From NCBI RefSeq assembly GCF_900143245.1, contig NZ_FRDK01000007.1:124001-188000 (forward strand): a DNA stretch of 64,000 nucleotides. Direction: 5' to 3'. This stretch comes from Flavobacterium fryxellicola (GTDB lineage: Bacteria > Bacteroidota > Bacteroidia > Flavobacteriales > Flavobacteriaceae). The position numbers were made by a program, and so were the translations under genes. Under the pieces are notes generated by a model, which was not told the origin of the DNA, did not search any database, and was given only the letters and a program-made list of their open reading frames with translations. How positions within the stretch are numbered: the stretch's first letter is position 1; the number at the start of each line of letters is the position of its first letter. Below, piece by piece: positions 38,020-48,073 of this stretch.

Positions 38020-39006
38020 TTATCTTTTTGTTTTTTCTAATTTATAAAGAGCCAGTACCTCGCTCGGACTCAACGCGGATTTATAAATTCTCATTTCATC
38101 CAACAAACCTGCATAATCAGTAGCCCAACCTTCATCACCGTGAGTAGTAGTAAGTGATGGTGAAGTACTAAATTGATTCGATCCAATCACTAATTGAGAT
38201 AAATTTGGAGTAGCAAAAACGATTGCTCCATAAAGAGGAGCGCTGTTAGGATTTGCGTTGCTTCCTGCGGGAGCACCCGGATTATCGCCATACAGAATAC
38301 AGGAACCTGTTAGATCCGCAAAGGGACTATTTGGCGTTCCATAAATACTATTAGAACCTTTTTCACCATTTTTGTACACTGAATATCGAGCTGTAGCGGC
38401 ATCATAGGTTAAGATTACATGAATCCACGTATCAATAGCTCCATCAATATTAAAAATGGGTCCTTGTCCACCCCAAGCGACTCTTTTATTTTCAATACCC
38501 ATCTTTAATCGAAGCGTTCCGGGTCTGTCATTATCGGGGTTTTCAAGAAATAAATTTAAACCTCCCCAAAAACCAGCTGGATTTACTAAGGAAAAAATTC
38601 CCTGAATCCCTTTCCCTTGACCAGGAGCGCCACCATCAGGTACGGTTTGACCGGATTTCATCCAAAAACTGAAACTGAAACTGCTTAAAGCACCCACTGC
38701 AGTTGCATTGTTATAAACGGCATAACGCTCTTGAACATTTGATCCTTGAAAAGCTTGGCCTTTGATCCCTTCCGTGTAAGTCAAGTTTTTTCCTATTCCG
38801 CTTAGACCTCCTTTAGAATCAGTGCTAGTACCATCAAAACTCCATTTTGCAATAAGATTGTCAGCATTGACCTCATCGGAAGAATTATAAGAACCTACTG
38901 GTGGCAACTCTAGCGGCTCGTTGCTGTCCACATTATCGGAGCAACTTGTCAATAACTGCAATGAAAGTGCTGTAGTGAGACACACTATTTTGATACCATT
39001 TTTCAT
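38020..39006 (-). CDS. LamG-like lectin-fold lipoprotein
   Basis: A 328-residue lipoprotein (lipobox LTSC, Cys22) with one concanavalin A/LamG-like jelly roll (about 50-320): LIAKWSFDGTSTDSKGG, SFSFWMKSG, WIHVILTYDAATARYSVYKN, and the C-terminal YAGLLDEMRIYKSALSPSEV. Likely exposed on the cell surface and binds the glycan handled by this locus, as other glycan-binding lipoproteins encoded next to SusC/SusD do. Confidence 0.85.
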   Translation of the reverse strand: MKNGIKIVCLTTALSLQLLTSCSDNVDSNEPLELPPVGSYNSSDEVNADNLIAKWSFDGTSTDSKGGLSGIGKNLTYTEGIKGQAFQGSNVQERYAVYNNATAVGALSSFSFSFWMKSGQTVPDGGAPGQGKGIQGIFSLVNPAGFWGGLNLFLENPDNDRPGTLRLKMGIENKRVAWGGQGPIFNIDGAIDTWIHVILTYDAATARYSVYKNGEKGSNSIYGTPNSPFADLTGSCILYGDNPGAPAGSNANPNSAPLYGAIVFATPNLSQLVIGSNQFSTSPSLTTTHGDEGWATDYAGLLDEMRIYKSALSPSEVLALYKLEKTKR

Positions 39007-39063
39007 GTTTTGTTTTTTTTAAATTAGTACTAATTTTTTTTAATGTTTTTAGCTGAATTTTGG

Positions 39064-40446
39064 TTAGAAACCATATTTCCCAGAATGGAAACCCAAATTA
39101 ATCAAGCCTTGTTTTACCTCTGGTGCATTCATAAACAGCTGCCACAACAAACCCGAGCGATAATTTTCGAGCATAACCATTTCTGGTCCTTGATCGATAG
39201 CCAAATAGCGTTGCGCAGTCCATTGATAATGCAAACTATGCGCGTCATAAAACCCTGCTACACCCCAAGTTTCATTTTTATAATTTTCATATAAATTGCG
39301 GATGAATGCTTTTGATTCTAAAGGAGTATAAACAATCGAACTAATCGCTGCCGTTGGCGAAATCACGCCTTTATCATTGCTTGGCATGTGCGCGTCATAG
39401 CCAACTGAACCATCAGCATTGCGGGAATAGGATGCAGTCAATCCCCAATAATTAGCACCATAACCTCGAAAATTCTTAGGATTAGCTACGGCATACAAAT
39501 AATTAATTTTAGTATGATTGGTATTCAAATCCCAATAATTAGCATATTGATCCGTCAACTGATTAGGGTCTAAACCCAAATAAGAATAATGGGCCCAAAA
39601 TAATGGTCCTCCAAATTCTTCTGCACCATTGTGTTTTAAAATCAAAGGAAGATTGTATTTCGTTCTAGCCGAAACAATACCTCCACTTCTCGCCCAGCCC
39701 TGGTGATAAGCGGCAGGAGCAATTGCATGTGTTGGTGAAGCGGCTGCCATAACATAAGTAATCAAGCATTCATTGTATCCTTCTAGTGGAAAATTCATTT
39801 CCCAATTGTAGTTAGGCGACCAATGCCAAAATAATTTGTTTTGATTGTTGGTGTACCATTGCCAGTCCACACCTTTCCATAACGCATCGAATTTTTGTGC
39901 TACTGCCTTCTCCTCTGTTGATCCGTTTTTAAAGTATTCGCGAACGGTTATCATTCCCGCTACCAGAAAAGAGGTTTCCACTAAATCGCCACCGTTATCT
40001 TTAGTCCCAAAAGGAATAACACGACCAGTAGTCCCATTGATCCAATGCGGCCAAGCGCCATGAAAACGCTCTGCAGTATTCAGGAAATTAGCAATTTTAT
40101 TAAGACGCTCTGCTCCTTGTGATTTTGAAATGTAACCGCGAGACATTGCCGAAACAATCGCCATTAAACCAAAACCAGAACCACCTGTGGTCACTATGTT
40201 TTGATCGAATGAAGGATCTTGCGGAATATAACGCTCTCTTGCCATGCCTGAATTTGACTCGGCATACTCCCAAAAATAAGCAAAAGTTTGTTTTTGTACT
40301 ACCTCTATTAATTCCTCATCCGTTAATTTTGCTACAGGTGGCGCGGTCACTGGTGGCGTAGTTGCCGGACCTTTATCAGTGCTTTGTCCAGAGGAATCAC
40401 ATCCAAGAAAAATAAAAAGCATGAAGAAAGCTGAAAATTTAATCAT
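39064..40446 (-). CDS. Glucoamylase-fold lipoprotein, GH144-type endo-glucanase
   Basis: A 460-residue lipoprotein (lipobox IFLGC) with the (alpha/alpha)6 glycoamylase domain (PF10091): FAYFWEYAESNSGMARERY, GGSGFGLMAIVSAMSRG, VETSFLVAGMI, YNECLITYVMA and the C-terminal DQGPEMVMLENYRSGLLW. I recall this architecture as GH144, whose characterised member from Chitinophaga pinensis is an endo-beta-1,2-glucanase. It would cut the chain at the surface or in the periplasm ahead of GH3. Confidence 0.82.
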   Translation of the reverse strand: MIKFSAFFMLFIFLGCDSSGQSTDKGPATTPPVTAPPVAKLTDEELIEVVQKQTFAYFWEYAESNSGMARERYIPQDPSFDQNIVTTGGSGFGLMAIVSAMSRGYISKSQGAERLNKIANFLNTAERFHGAWPHWINGTTGRVIPFGTKDNGGDLVETSFLVAGMITVREYFKNGSTEEKAVAQKFDALWKGVDWQWYTNNQNKLFWHWSPNYNWEMNFPLEGYNECLITYVMAAASPTHAIAPAAYHQGWARSGGIVSARTKYNLPLILKHNGAEEFGGPLFWAHYSYLGLDPNQLTDQYANYWDLNTNHTKINYLYAVANPKNFRGYGANYWGLTASYSRNADGSVGYDAHMPSNDKGVISPTAAISSIVYTPLESKAFIRNLYENYKNETWGVAGFYDAHSLHYQWTAQRYLAIDQGPEMVMLENYRSGLLWQLFMNAPEVKQGLINLGFHSGKYGF

Positions 40447-40533
40447 TTTAAATATTTTTATGTGGTTGTCCTAGCCTCCATCTCTTTCCTAAAATGCATC
40501 AGAAAAGAGAGAAAAGGTTTTGGAATTTTTTAA

Positions 40534-42003
40534 TTAATACCCTGGATTTTGTGTCGCTTTTCCATTTGACTGCGTGATAAATTTTTGAGGGATAGGAAAC
40601 AATTCATGTTTTCCTTCTACAAAAGTTTTCCCATCAACCGCCATAACTGCTTTCGCCTGACCCGTTCTAACAATATCAAACCATCTATCATGTTCAAAAG
40701 CCAATTCATGTCTTCTTTCGGCTCTAATAGCCGCTCTCAGTGCAACTTGACCTGATGCTGTTGTATTGGCTAAACCCGCTCTGTTTCTTACCCTATTTAA
40801 AGGTCCAGTCACATCTCCTGTACCGCTTTCGTTTGCCGCTTCAGCTTGCATCAATAACACTTCTGCGTAACGCAAGACGCGGATATTTTTAGTAGTTTCC
40901 CAATCCCCATTAAACGTTTCTGCTGTATTACTTACATACGCTTTTTCATTGTATCTCGGATTAGCTACAAAAGGAGAAACTAATCTTCCGTCCCACATCG
41001 TTTCACCAGCAAAAATGATTGTGGCATCTTTTCTAACATCACCAGCCTCATACGAGTTCGTTAATCCTAAAGTTGGTGTATTGAAACCCCAGCCCCAGCC
41101 ACTAGTTCCTCTAGCACCTTGAGATACCATATAGCCTTCAATACCTTGAGAAGGATTTCCACCAAATCCGCGTATTTCAAAAATAGATTCTACACTATCT
41201 TCCCCTACTTCTCTCCATATTGTTGCATAATTAGCCACTAAATTATAACCGATGACAGCAGCACACTGCTCTTTTACTCCAGGCCAATTTTTTTGATATA
41301 AATACACTTTTGCTAATAAAGCATGCGCAGCACCCTTAGTAGCTCTACCCAAATCAGTATTTGCATACCCTGATTTTTCAGGAAGTACAGCTATTGCAGC
41401 TACTAAATCTGTTTCAATAAAAGCATATACTTCTTCTTTCGATTTACGTATCAGGGTCATATCCGTATCTTCAGCAGAAGAGGGTACTGGTACATGATCC
41501 ACAATGGGAACACCACCGTAACATCGTACCAAATTAAAATACATTAAGGCACGAAGAAATTTAGCTTCCCCCGTTAATCTCGCGACCACCGCTGCATCGG
41601 CTTTGTCTAATTTAGGAAGATAGTTTAAAGCAATATTAGCCTTACTAATCCCTTGATAATTTGTTTCGAAAACTTGTTCGACAGATAATGAAGTGGCATC
41701 TAAAGTAAGTGCATCACATTTGTCTTTGTCAGCTCCTGTATCTCCTGGATCAGATCCTTTATCCGCATCATCCGAAGTCATACTTGTTAACCCGTTCCAT
41801 GAAAAAGAACTCGCATTAAAACTCAAAGCATTACTGTAAATAGCCGTAACAAAGCTTTTTGCGCCATCATTAGTATTGTAGATGGATAATAAATCAGCTT
41901 CGGCAATGTTTTCAGTTGAAGCAACTTCTATAAAGTCATTAGAACAATTAGTAGCGAGCAATGCAACAGCCACTAAAGTTATGGGTATCAATATTTTTTT
42001 CAT
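40534..42003 (-). CDS. SusD/RagB family nutrient-binding lipoprotein
   Basis: A 489-residue lipoprotein (lipobox LLATNC) with TPR-type helices and the SusD C-terminal signature NRVRNRAGL, IRAERRHELAFEHDRWFDIVR and PIPQ. It forms the lid on its SusC partner at the cell surface and captures oligosaccharides. Encoded 4 bp after susC. Confidence 0.95.
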   Translation of the reverse strand: MKKILIPITLVAVALLATNCSNDFIEVASTENIAEADLLSIYNTNDGAKSFVTAIYSNALSFNASSFSWNGLTSMTSDDADKGSDPGDTGADKDKCDALTLDATSLSVEQVFETNYQGISKANIALNYLPKLDKADAAVVARLTGEAKFLRALMYFNLVRCYGGVPIVDHVPVPSSAEDTDMTLIRKSKEEVYAFIETDLVAAIAVLPEKSGYANTDLGRATKGAAHALLAKVYLYQKNWPGVKEQCAAVIGYNLVANYATIWREVGEDSVESIFEIRGFGGNPSQGIEGYMVSQGARGTSGWGWGFNTPTLGLTNSYEAGDVRKDATIIFAGETMWDGRLVSPFVANPRYNEKAYVSNTAETFNGDWETTKNIRVLRYAEVLLMQAEAANESGTGDVTGPLNRVRNRAGLANTTASGQVALRAAIRAERRHELAFEHDRWFDIVRTGQAKAVMAVDGKTFVEGKHELFPIPQKFITQSNGKATQNPGY

Positions 42004-42007
42004 CTTA

Positions 42008-44989
42008 TTAAAATTTTACGTTAGCACCAATAAGGAATGAACTTAAAGTTGGATAAGCGTCAAGCTCTATTCCTTGCAATCCCATTGGATCACCATCATT
42101 ATTCAATTCAGGAGAATATCCAGTGAATTTTTGAGATATGAATGGATTTATTGCACTTGCATAGATGCGAAGTGAGGAGATTGAATTTGTTATTTTGGGT
42201 ACGGTATATCCTAAAGTAATGTTGTTTACTCTAAGAAAAGCACCTGATTCTAAATAATAGTCTGAGGATAATGGAACCGTATTAAACGGTGCAGGATTCC
42301 CTGCATTTGTATTAGAGGCGGTCCAAAAATCAGTAGCAATACTTGATTCTATATTTTCGTTACCAAAACGTTGTGCTTTTTTACCATTGTAAACCTTGTT
42401 TCCACCAACTCCATAGGTATCAACTGAGAAATCGATATTTTTATATTCGAAACCTAAATTCATCCCGTAATAATAGGTTGGTAAAGAAGATCCAAAGAAT
42501 TTTCGATCTGTTTCCACTGGATTGGAGGTAATTCCACCGTCTTTATCAAAATAAGTAAAGTTTCCATTCGCATCATAACCTGCAACTTCAAACAAATAGA
42601 AACTTCCTAACGGTTGTCCTACTTCTAATCGTTTAGTGAATTGTCCGTTGTTGATACTTCCTCCATTTTGTCTAATTGCAAGAGGGTTAAATACATTCGA
42701 CACTTCATTTTTATTGTTTGAATAATTGGCACCAACCCAATATTTTAAATCCTCATTGATGTTATCGTCCCAGCGCAAAGCAACTTCAAATCCAGTATTT
42801 GATATTACACCTGCATGAGCTGGAGTTGCACCAGTACCAACGGTTAGTGGCGGAGTAACATTCAGAATTACATTCGATGTGTTTTTATCATACCAGTCAA
42901 AAGATCCTGATAATTTATTATCTAATGCTTTAAAGTCTAAACCAACGGAGGTTTCTTCGGTGATTTCCCAGCCTAAAGTGGGGTCAATAAATGCACCAAT
43001 AGTAGTTCCTGAATAAAGGGAACCTCCGAAATCATATCCTAAACCGGCACCCGAACTGAAAGTTTGTTGATTAATAGGTACATTTTGATTTCCCAATCTT
43101 CCCCAACCACCACGTAGTTTTAAGAAATTAATCGTTTTACTTTCTGCAAGGAAGCCCTCTTTTGAAAGGACCCAACCCAAACCAAAGGAAGGGAAATTAC
43201 CCCATTTGTTATCCGAACCAAATTGGGAAGAACCATCTCTACGGATGGTACCTGTAAAAAGATATTTTTCCATCAACGTGTATTGGAATCTGGCAAAATA
43301 TCCAATTAAATTTCTTTGGTTTCCAATTACATGTCTTGTTACAAGATTATTTGCCGGAGAACTGGACAAATTTAAACTCCAATAGTTTGAGTTTTCTGGT
43401 ACGTTTCTACCTCTTACTTCTAATTCTTCACGGCTACCAAATTCTTGAGCTGACATTCCTAATGTTACCTCAACATCGTGAATATCGGCAAACTTCTTAT
43501 TGTAGGTCAAGAAATTATCAAAGTTCCAGTTGAAATAGTCACTTCTACCGGTTACTAATTCATTTATAGGATCCGCTGCAGAATAATTTGCAGCATCTCT
43601 TGTAGGATCAGCAGCCAGCCATAATTCACGTGAAGGCGTGTATGAAAATCTTTTAAACGTATTGTATTCTAAACCAACTCTGGACGTAAATTTCAAATCA
43701 TCCAAAATTTTATATTCCAAAGCAAGGCTTCCTTGTAATAAAAGATTTTTTTGTTCTTCGGTAAAAAACTGCAAATCAGCCACTGGATTACCAACATTAT
43801 TAAACACTTGTCCTACCGTTGAGGCTTGCCCATCAGCGCCAATTATAGGTCTTCCCCATTTTCCATTATCATATCGCACGGGAACCAAAGGGGATTGTTT
43901 GTATGCTGAAGTGAAAGCCGATAACGGTTTTGGTGTGGACCTTGAGATCGAACCACTAAAGGTTTGCGTAATTTTTAATTTATCAGAAAGTTTGTAATCA
44001 TTATTATTTCTAAAAGTAAAACGATTGAAATCCAATCCATCTAATACTCCTTTTTCGTCATAATAATTCAAACTAAATAAATAGCTAATTTTATCAGAGG
44101 ATCCAGAAAGCGATAAATTATTAGAAGAATACATGCCTAATCTGGTTATTTCATCAAACCAATTGGTGTTGTACCGCTGATCTGTTGAAAATCTAGTATT
44201 TTGTTCTGCTACATCAGAGTAATAGGCAAAGCGATTAGAACCTGCCATTTTAACCGTTTTTAGTGGTGTACGCACTCCATAAAAACCGTCATATTCAACG
44301 GAAGTTTTATCTCCCTTTCCTTTTTTGGTCGTAATAATAACCACTCCGTTAGCGGCTTGGTTTCCATAAATTGCTAATGAGGAAGCATCTTTTAATATAT
44401 CAAAAGAGGCGATATCATTTGAATTCAAATTATTAATATTTTTAGTGGGAATACCATCCACTACATACAATGGCGTTCTATCAGCGCCATAAGTACCAAT
44501 ACCTCTAATGATCAGTGAAGGAGAAGCACCCGGCACATCTGTCCCAATAACCTGAACACCTGCCGCTTTTCCTTGAATTGCTTGCGTGGCATTCAATACT
44601 TTAGTTTTGGTAATATCAGCGGATGAAAGTTGTGTAATTGCCCCAGTATTGTCTGATTTTTTTCGAGATCCATATCCAATAATCACCACCTCTTTCAGTT
44701 CAGTATCTTTGGAATCGCTTAATGTTATATTCATTACTCCGTCAGTTGCTGTTACTGAAATGGCTTCAAAACCGAGCATACTTATTTTTAATACCTCACC
44801 GATTTTGGCATTGATATTAAAATTACCATCAAAATCAGTATCGGCTGAAGTTTTAGATTCAGTTGCAATAATAATTGCTCCAGGAACTCCTAACCCGTCC
44901 TTATCCACTACTTTTCCCTTAATTACTTGACCAGACATGTAGGCTGGAAGCAACAGAAGTGCTAAAAAGCTAAAAATAATATTTCTCAT
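42008..44989 (-). CDS. SusC/RagA family TonB-linked outer membrane transporter
   Basis: A 993-residue TonB-dependent transporter. Signal peptide (AYMSGQ), carboxypeptidase-like N-terminal domain (IKGKVVDKDGLGVPGA), TonB box region, plug domain with the SusC signature LIIRGIGTYGADRTPLYVVDG and KDASSLAIYGNQAANGVVII, then a 22-strand barrel. With SusD it imports oligosaccharides released by the GH144-type enzyme. The 242-bp upstream gap carries a palindrome (45139-45172). Confidence 0.96.
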   Translation of the reverse strand: MRNIIFSFLALLLLPAYMSGQVIKGKVVDKDGLGVPGAIIIATESKTSADTDFDGNFNINAKIGEVLKISMLGFEAISVTATDGVMNITLSDSKDTELKEVVIIGYGSRKKSDNTGAITQLSSADITKTKVLNATQAIQGKAAGVQVIGTDVPGASPSLIIRGIGTYGADRTPLYVVDGIPTKNINNLNSNDIASFDILKDASSLAIYGNQAANGVVIITTKKGKGDKTSVEYDGFYGVRTPLKTVKMAGSNRFAYYSDVAEQNTRFSTDQRYNTNWFDEITRLGMYSSNNLSLSGSSDKISYLFSLNYYDEKGVLDGLDFNRFTFRNNNDYKLSDKLKITQTFSGSISRSTPKPLSAFTSAYKQSPLVPVRYDNGKWGRPIIGADGQASTVGQVFNNVGNPVADLQFFTEEQKNLLLQGSLALEYKILDDLKFTSRVGLEYNTFKRFSYTPSRELWLAADPTRDAANYSAADPINELVTGRSDYFNWNFDNFLTYNKKFADIHDVEVTLGMSAQEFGSREELEVRGRNVPENSNYWSLNLSSSPANNLVTRHVIGNQRNLIGYFARFQYTLMEKYLFTGTIRRDGSSQFGSDNKWGNFPSFGLGWVLSKEGFLAESKTINFLKLRGGWGRLGNQNVPINQQTFSSGAGLGYDFGGSLYSGTTIGAFIDPTLGWEITEETSVGLDFKALDNKLSGSFDWYDKNTSNVILNVTPPLTVGTGATPAHAGVISNTGFEVALRWDDNINEDLKYWVGANYSNNKNEVSNVFNPLAIRQNGGSINNGQFTKRLEVGQPLGSFYLFEVAGYDANGNFTYFDKDGGITSNPVETDRKFFGSSLPTYYYGMNLGFEYKNIDFSVDTYGVGGNKVYNGKKAQRFGNENIESSIATDFWTASNTNAGNPAPFNTVPLSSDYYLESGAFLRVNNITLGYTVPKITNSISSLRIYASAINPFISQKFTGYSPELNNDGDPMGLQGIELDAYPTLSSFLIGANVKF

Positions 44990-45138
44990 AGATTAATAAT
45001 TTGTTAAATTTATTACAGCCAAAGTAAATAATTACAACGTTATAGTTAGTTAAATGAAAATACTACATAATTACATCAAAATCGTAAAATAAGACAATAA
45101 ATCAATGTTTTATGGGAGCTAACGACGGCACAAGGACG

Positions 45139-45172
45139 CTACATCATGGCTGTATGATGTAGTAATGATGTA
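45139..45172. promoter_or_regulatory. Candidate operator: three ATGATGTA half-sites upstream of susC
   Basis: A perfect inverted repeat CTACATCAT/ATGATGTAG (45139-45147, 45154-45162), followed 2 bp later by a third copy ATGATGTA (45165-45172). It lies 150-183 bp before the susC ATG and after the regulator gene, so it may be the binding site of that regulator. Confidence 0.5.
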
Positions 45173-45231
45173 CTAGAATTTCACAACAAAAGAGGTTGTT
45201 TAATGTGGTATCGATAAAAATAACGGTTCTT

Positions 45232-47997
45232 TTATAGCGTTAATAAAAATTTAGAAAGATTTTCTTCTTGAGTAAGGTTGAGTTTCTTACGCAAACGATA
45301 GCGATGCAATTCCACCCCTCTGAAAGAAATGTTCATCATGGGTGCAATTTCTTTAGATGAAAGATTCATTTTTAAGTAAATGCAAAGCTTAATATCCTTT
45401 GAGGTTAGAGCCGGATATTTTTTAGACAGATGAATGATGAATTCATTATGAATTTGATTCAAATTGTTTTCGAATGTTTCCCACTCGTGCTTGTTCACCG
45501 CATTAATTTTAATGACTTTTTTAATTTCGCTTTTCAATTTATTGAAATCCATGTCGGAATCCAAAATTCCTTGAATATTCTCTATCATTTCACTTTGCTT
45601 GGCTATAGAAAGTGACTTACCGGCAACCTCTGATGATTTTGATTGCAATTCCAATTCTAAAATATGTTTCTCATATTCCTGGATATTCAATTCGTTATCG
45701 GCCTTTAATTCCATCTCGAGAATTTCCTTTTGATGCTTTACTTCTTCATCTCGCAACGCTAGCTTTTGCACGTATCGCATTTTATTCCATTTGTAATACA
45801 GATACAATATCAAACCGATAACAAGCAGATACAATGCAACCATCCACAGCGAAAAATACCAAGGCTTAGCCACAATAAACTGGAAATTAGAAAGCAAGTC
45901 ATAATTGAGTCCATCATGAAGATAAACGCTAATTTCCGTAGAGCCACTGTTTAAATTATTTAAAACAATCAGCCCTTCACTTACAGGGATAAATTCTTTT
46001 GTTCTGCTGATTTTATAAAACAAATTAGGTCTTTCTGCTCCATAAACACCGGATAGTACGTGTATCCTTAGCTCTGAATTATACGGAATCTTTGATTTAT
46101 TTTGAACCATTATATCATTCACAAAAGCTTCAATCCGAATTTTAGATTCATTCTTATCTAGTTCTTTTAATTGCAACGAAATAAAACCGTCATCCAGATT
46201 TAACAAATAATTATTTTTGTTTTTGAATACTTTTAAATTATCGTTTATAATTTTACCTCTGTAATATTTCTCCTGTACCGTATTGCGAACAAATTTGTTC
46301 CCTTTAGCAAAAATAGTATACAGCAGCCCTTCTTGAAGTAGTAGAAAGTGATTTTCATCAATGGAAACGATGTTGGACACATTTTTGAAGTTTGCATTAA
46401 ACAATTCATTTTCTTCTAATAGATTGGTGATTGAATTGTAAGTGTACCATAATTTATTTATTAAAAATAGAATCTCATTTCTAAACTCAAATATTTTTAC
46501 TCCAAAATCATTACTTATTTTACTGCTTTGGGTTACATTTTTTATAGTAGTTGTTTCGTACGCATCATTGTATAGAATTCGATACAGACCTCTGTTGCTA
46601 TCCGCAGCCCATATTTCGTTTTTTCTGTTTTGAGCTACATATTTAATCGGTTTTAATATTCCCTTTATTACAATGTTTTGGTTCAAATCCTTTGCATCAT
46701 TATAGATAAATACGCCACTATAGGTTGCTTGCAAATACGAATTATTAATGCTGCTTTTGGTTACATTCCAGCCTCCATTTATCGTATTTAATTTAGAGAA
46801 CAGGCCATTATCGTAAAGGAAAGTGCCTTCATTATGACCTATCAAATATTTGTTATTTATTTTACTAATATTCCAGGCTTGGCCTTGCGTATCCGGAATT
46901 AAGGAAAGTTGCTTGTCTTCGTATTTAAAAATCCCATGGTTAGAAGCCATCAAATAGCCTTTTGACGTGCTTGCAACAGAATAAACCGATCCCAAAATAC
47001 CTGAATTATCATAAAAAATAGAAATAGGAGAATTGACCTCAATATGAGCGACTCCATTGTCTAATCCCAACCATAAATCGCTCTCTTTGTCCAAAGCAAT
47101 ACTCAAAATTGAATTATTCATCAAGACATTATTCCGATTAATATTTTGATATGAATTATCATTTAGATCAAAAATATAAACCCCCTTATTAGCGGTTCCT
47201 ATGATTAATTTATTATTTTTAATGAAGGCAGCAACGTTGATGTTTGCTGCTTTCAAAATGGGATTTAGGGTACTATTCCAAGGTTTCAGAATACCATTTT
47301 CTAATACATAAACACCATTTTTTTTGGTAAAAAAATACGTTTTGTTTTGGAATTTTTCAATAGCATGAATTACGTTATTTTCTAAGATGGACCATCCTTG
47401 TATTTTCTCAAATGCAGCACCAGTCATTCTATAGATTCCTTTTTCTACTGAGGCTACTAATAGTTGATTGCCTACCACAAAGCAGTAAGAAACCAGAAAA
47501 GGGAATTTATTTTTCTGTATTACTTTGCCATCATACAAAAAAAGTCCATTAAAGGATTGAAAGTAAATTTTACCCTTAAATTTAAATATTTTCCAAATTT
47601 CCTCATTATCACTATCATCAAAAACCTTGGTTTTATCAGAAATGGAAACATAGATCATCTTTCCTTTTTGTCGGCTCCAATAGCCAAATTCTTTATACGA
47701 ACCTGTGTAAATGCGATCACCATCGACCATTACGGAACGAATTATCGTTTTGTTTGGCAAACTGTATTTCTCCCACTTTACACCATCATACCGCAATAAA
47801 TAATAATTGTTAGCAAAGTACATTGCACTATCATTGCCTTGTGCTACACTCCAGATCTGGTTATCGCCATGATAATCTGATTTGTTATAGTTTTCAACAA
47901 AGGGAAGCAACTCCTGCGAATAAAAGGGCAAGGAGCTGAAATATAAAAGGAAGAAGATGGTAATTTTAACTTTCAAAATAAGGTCTTTTATCTCCAA
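45232..47997 (-). CDS. Membrane-spanning propeller regulator with LuxR-type HTH
   Basis: A 921-residue protein: signal/anchor at the N-terminus, periplasmic beta-propeller repeats (about 30-640, YFANNYYLLRYDG-type blades), a Y_Y_Y-like domain (about 645-710), one membrane helix (about 712-735), a coiled coil, and a C-terminal LuxR/GerE-like helix-turn-helix (about 866-918, DIKLCIYLKMNLSSKEIAPM). There is no kinase domain, so the sensor seems to act on DNA directly from the membrane. Such proteins are encoded beside SusC/SusD in Flavobacteriia and regulate them. Confidence 0.85.
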   Translation of the reverse strand: MEIKDLILKVKITIFFLLYFSSLPFYSQELLPFVENYNKSDYHGDNQIWSVAQGNDSAMYFANNYYLLRYDGVKWEKYSLPNKTIIRSVMVDGDRIYTGSYKEFGYWSRQKGKMIYVSISDKTKVFDDSDNEEIWKIFKFKGKIYFQSFNGLFLYDGKVIQKNKFPFLVSYCFVVGNQLLVASVEKGIYRMTGAAFEKIQGWSILENNVIHAIEKFQNKTYFFTKKNGVYVLENGILKPWNSTLNPILKAANINVAAFIKNNKLIIGTANKGVYIFDLNDNSYQNINRNNVLMNNSILSIALDKESDLWLGLDNGVAHIEVNSPISIFYDNSGILGSVYSVASTSKGYLMASNHGIFKYEDKQLSLIPDTQGQAWNISKINNKYLIGHNEGTFLYDNGLFSKLNTINGGWNVTKSSINNSYLQATYSGVFIYNDAKDLNQNIVIKGILKPIKYVAQNRKNEIWAADSNRGLYRILYNDAYETTTIKNVTQSSKISNDFGVKIFEFRNEILFLINKLWYTYNSITNLLEENELFNANFKNVSNIVSIDENHFLLLQEGLLYTIFAKGNKFVRNTVQEKYYRGKIINDNLKVFKNKNNYLLNLDDGFISLQLKELDKNESKIRIEAFVNDIMVQNKSKIPYNSELRIHVLSGVYGAERPNLFYKISRTKEFIPVSEGLIVLNNLNSGSTEISVYLHDGLNYDLLSNFQFIVAKPWYFSLWMVALYLLVIGLILYLYYKWNKMRYVQKLALRDEEVKHQKEILEMELKADNELNIQEYEKHILELELQSKSSEVAGKSLSIAKQSEMIENIQGILDSDMDFNKLKSEIKKVIKINAVNKHEWETFENNLNQIHNEFIIHLSKKYPALTSKDIKLCIYLKMNLSSKEIAPMMNISFRGVELHRYRLRKKLNLTQEENLSKFLLTL

Positions 47998-48025
47998 ATA
48001 TAAACAGATTTATTAAATATAGAGC

Positions 48026-48058
48026 CAAAAAAAGCTTCTGGTTAGAGAAGCCTTTTTA
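48026..48058 (-). terminator. Terminator of ackA
   Basis: GCTTCT/AGAAGC stem (48034-48039, 48046-48051) followed on the minus strand by a T-run (complement of 48027-48033). It lies between the ackA stop and the regulator start. Confidence 0.65.
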
Positions 48059-48073
48059 GTACTTTTGCATTTA

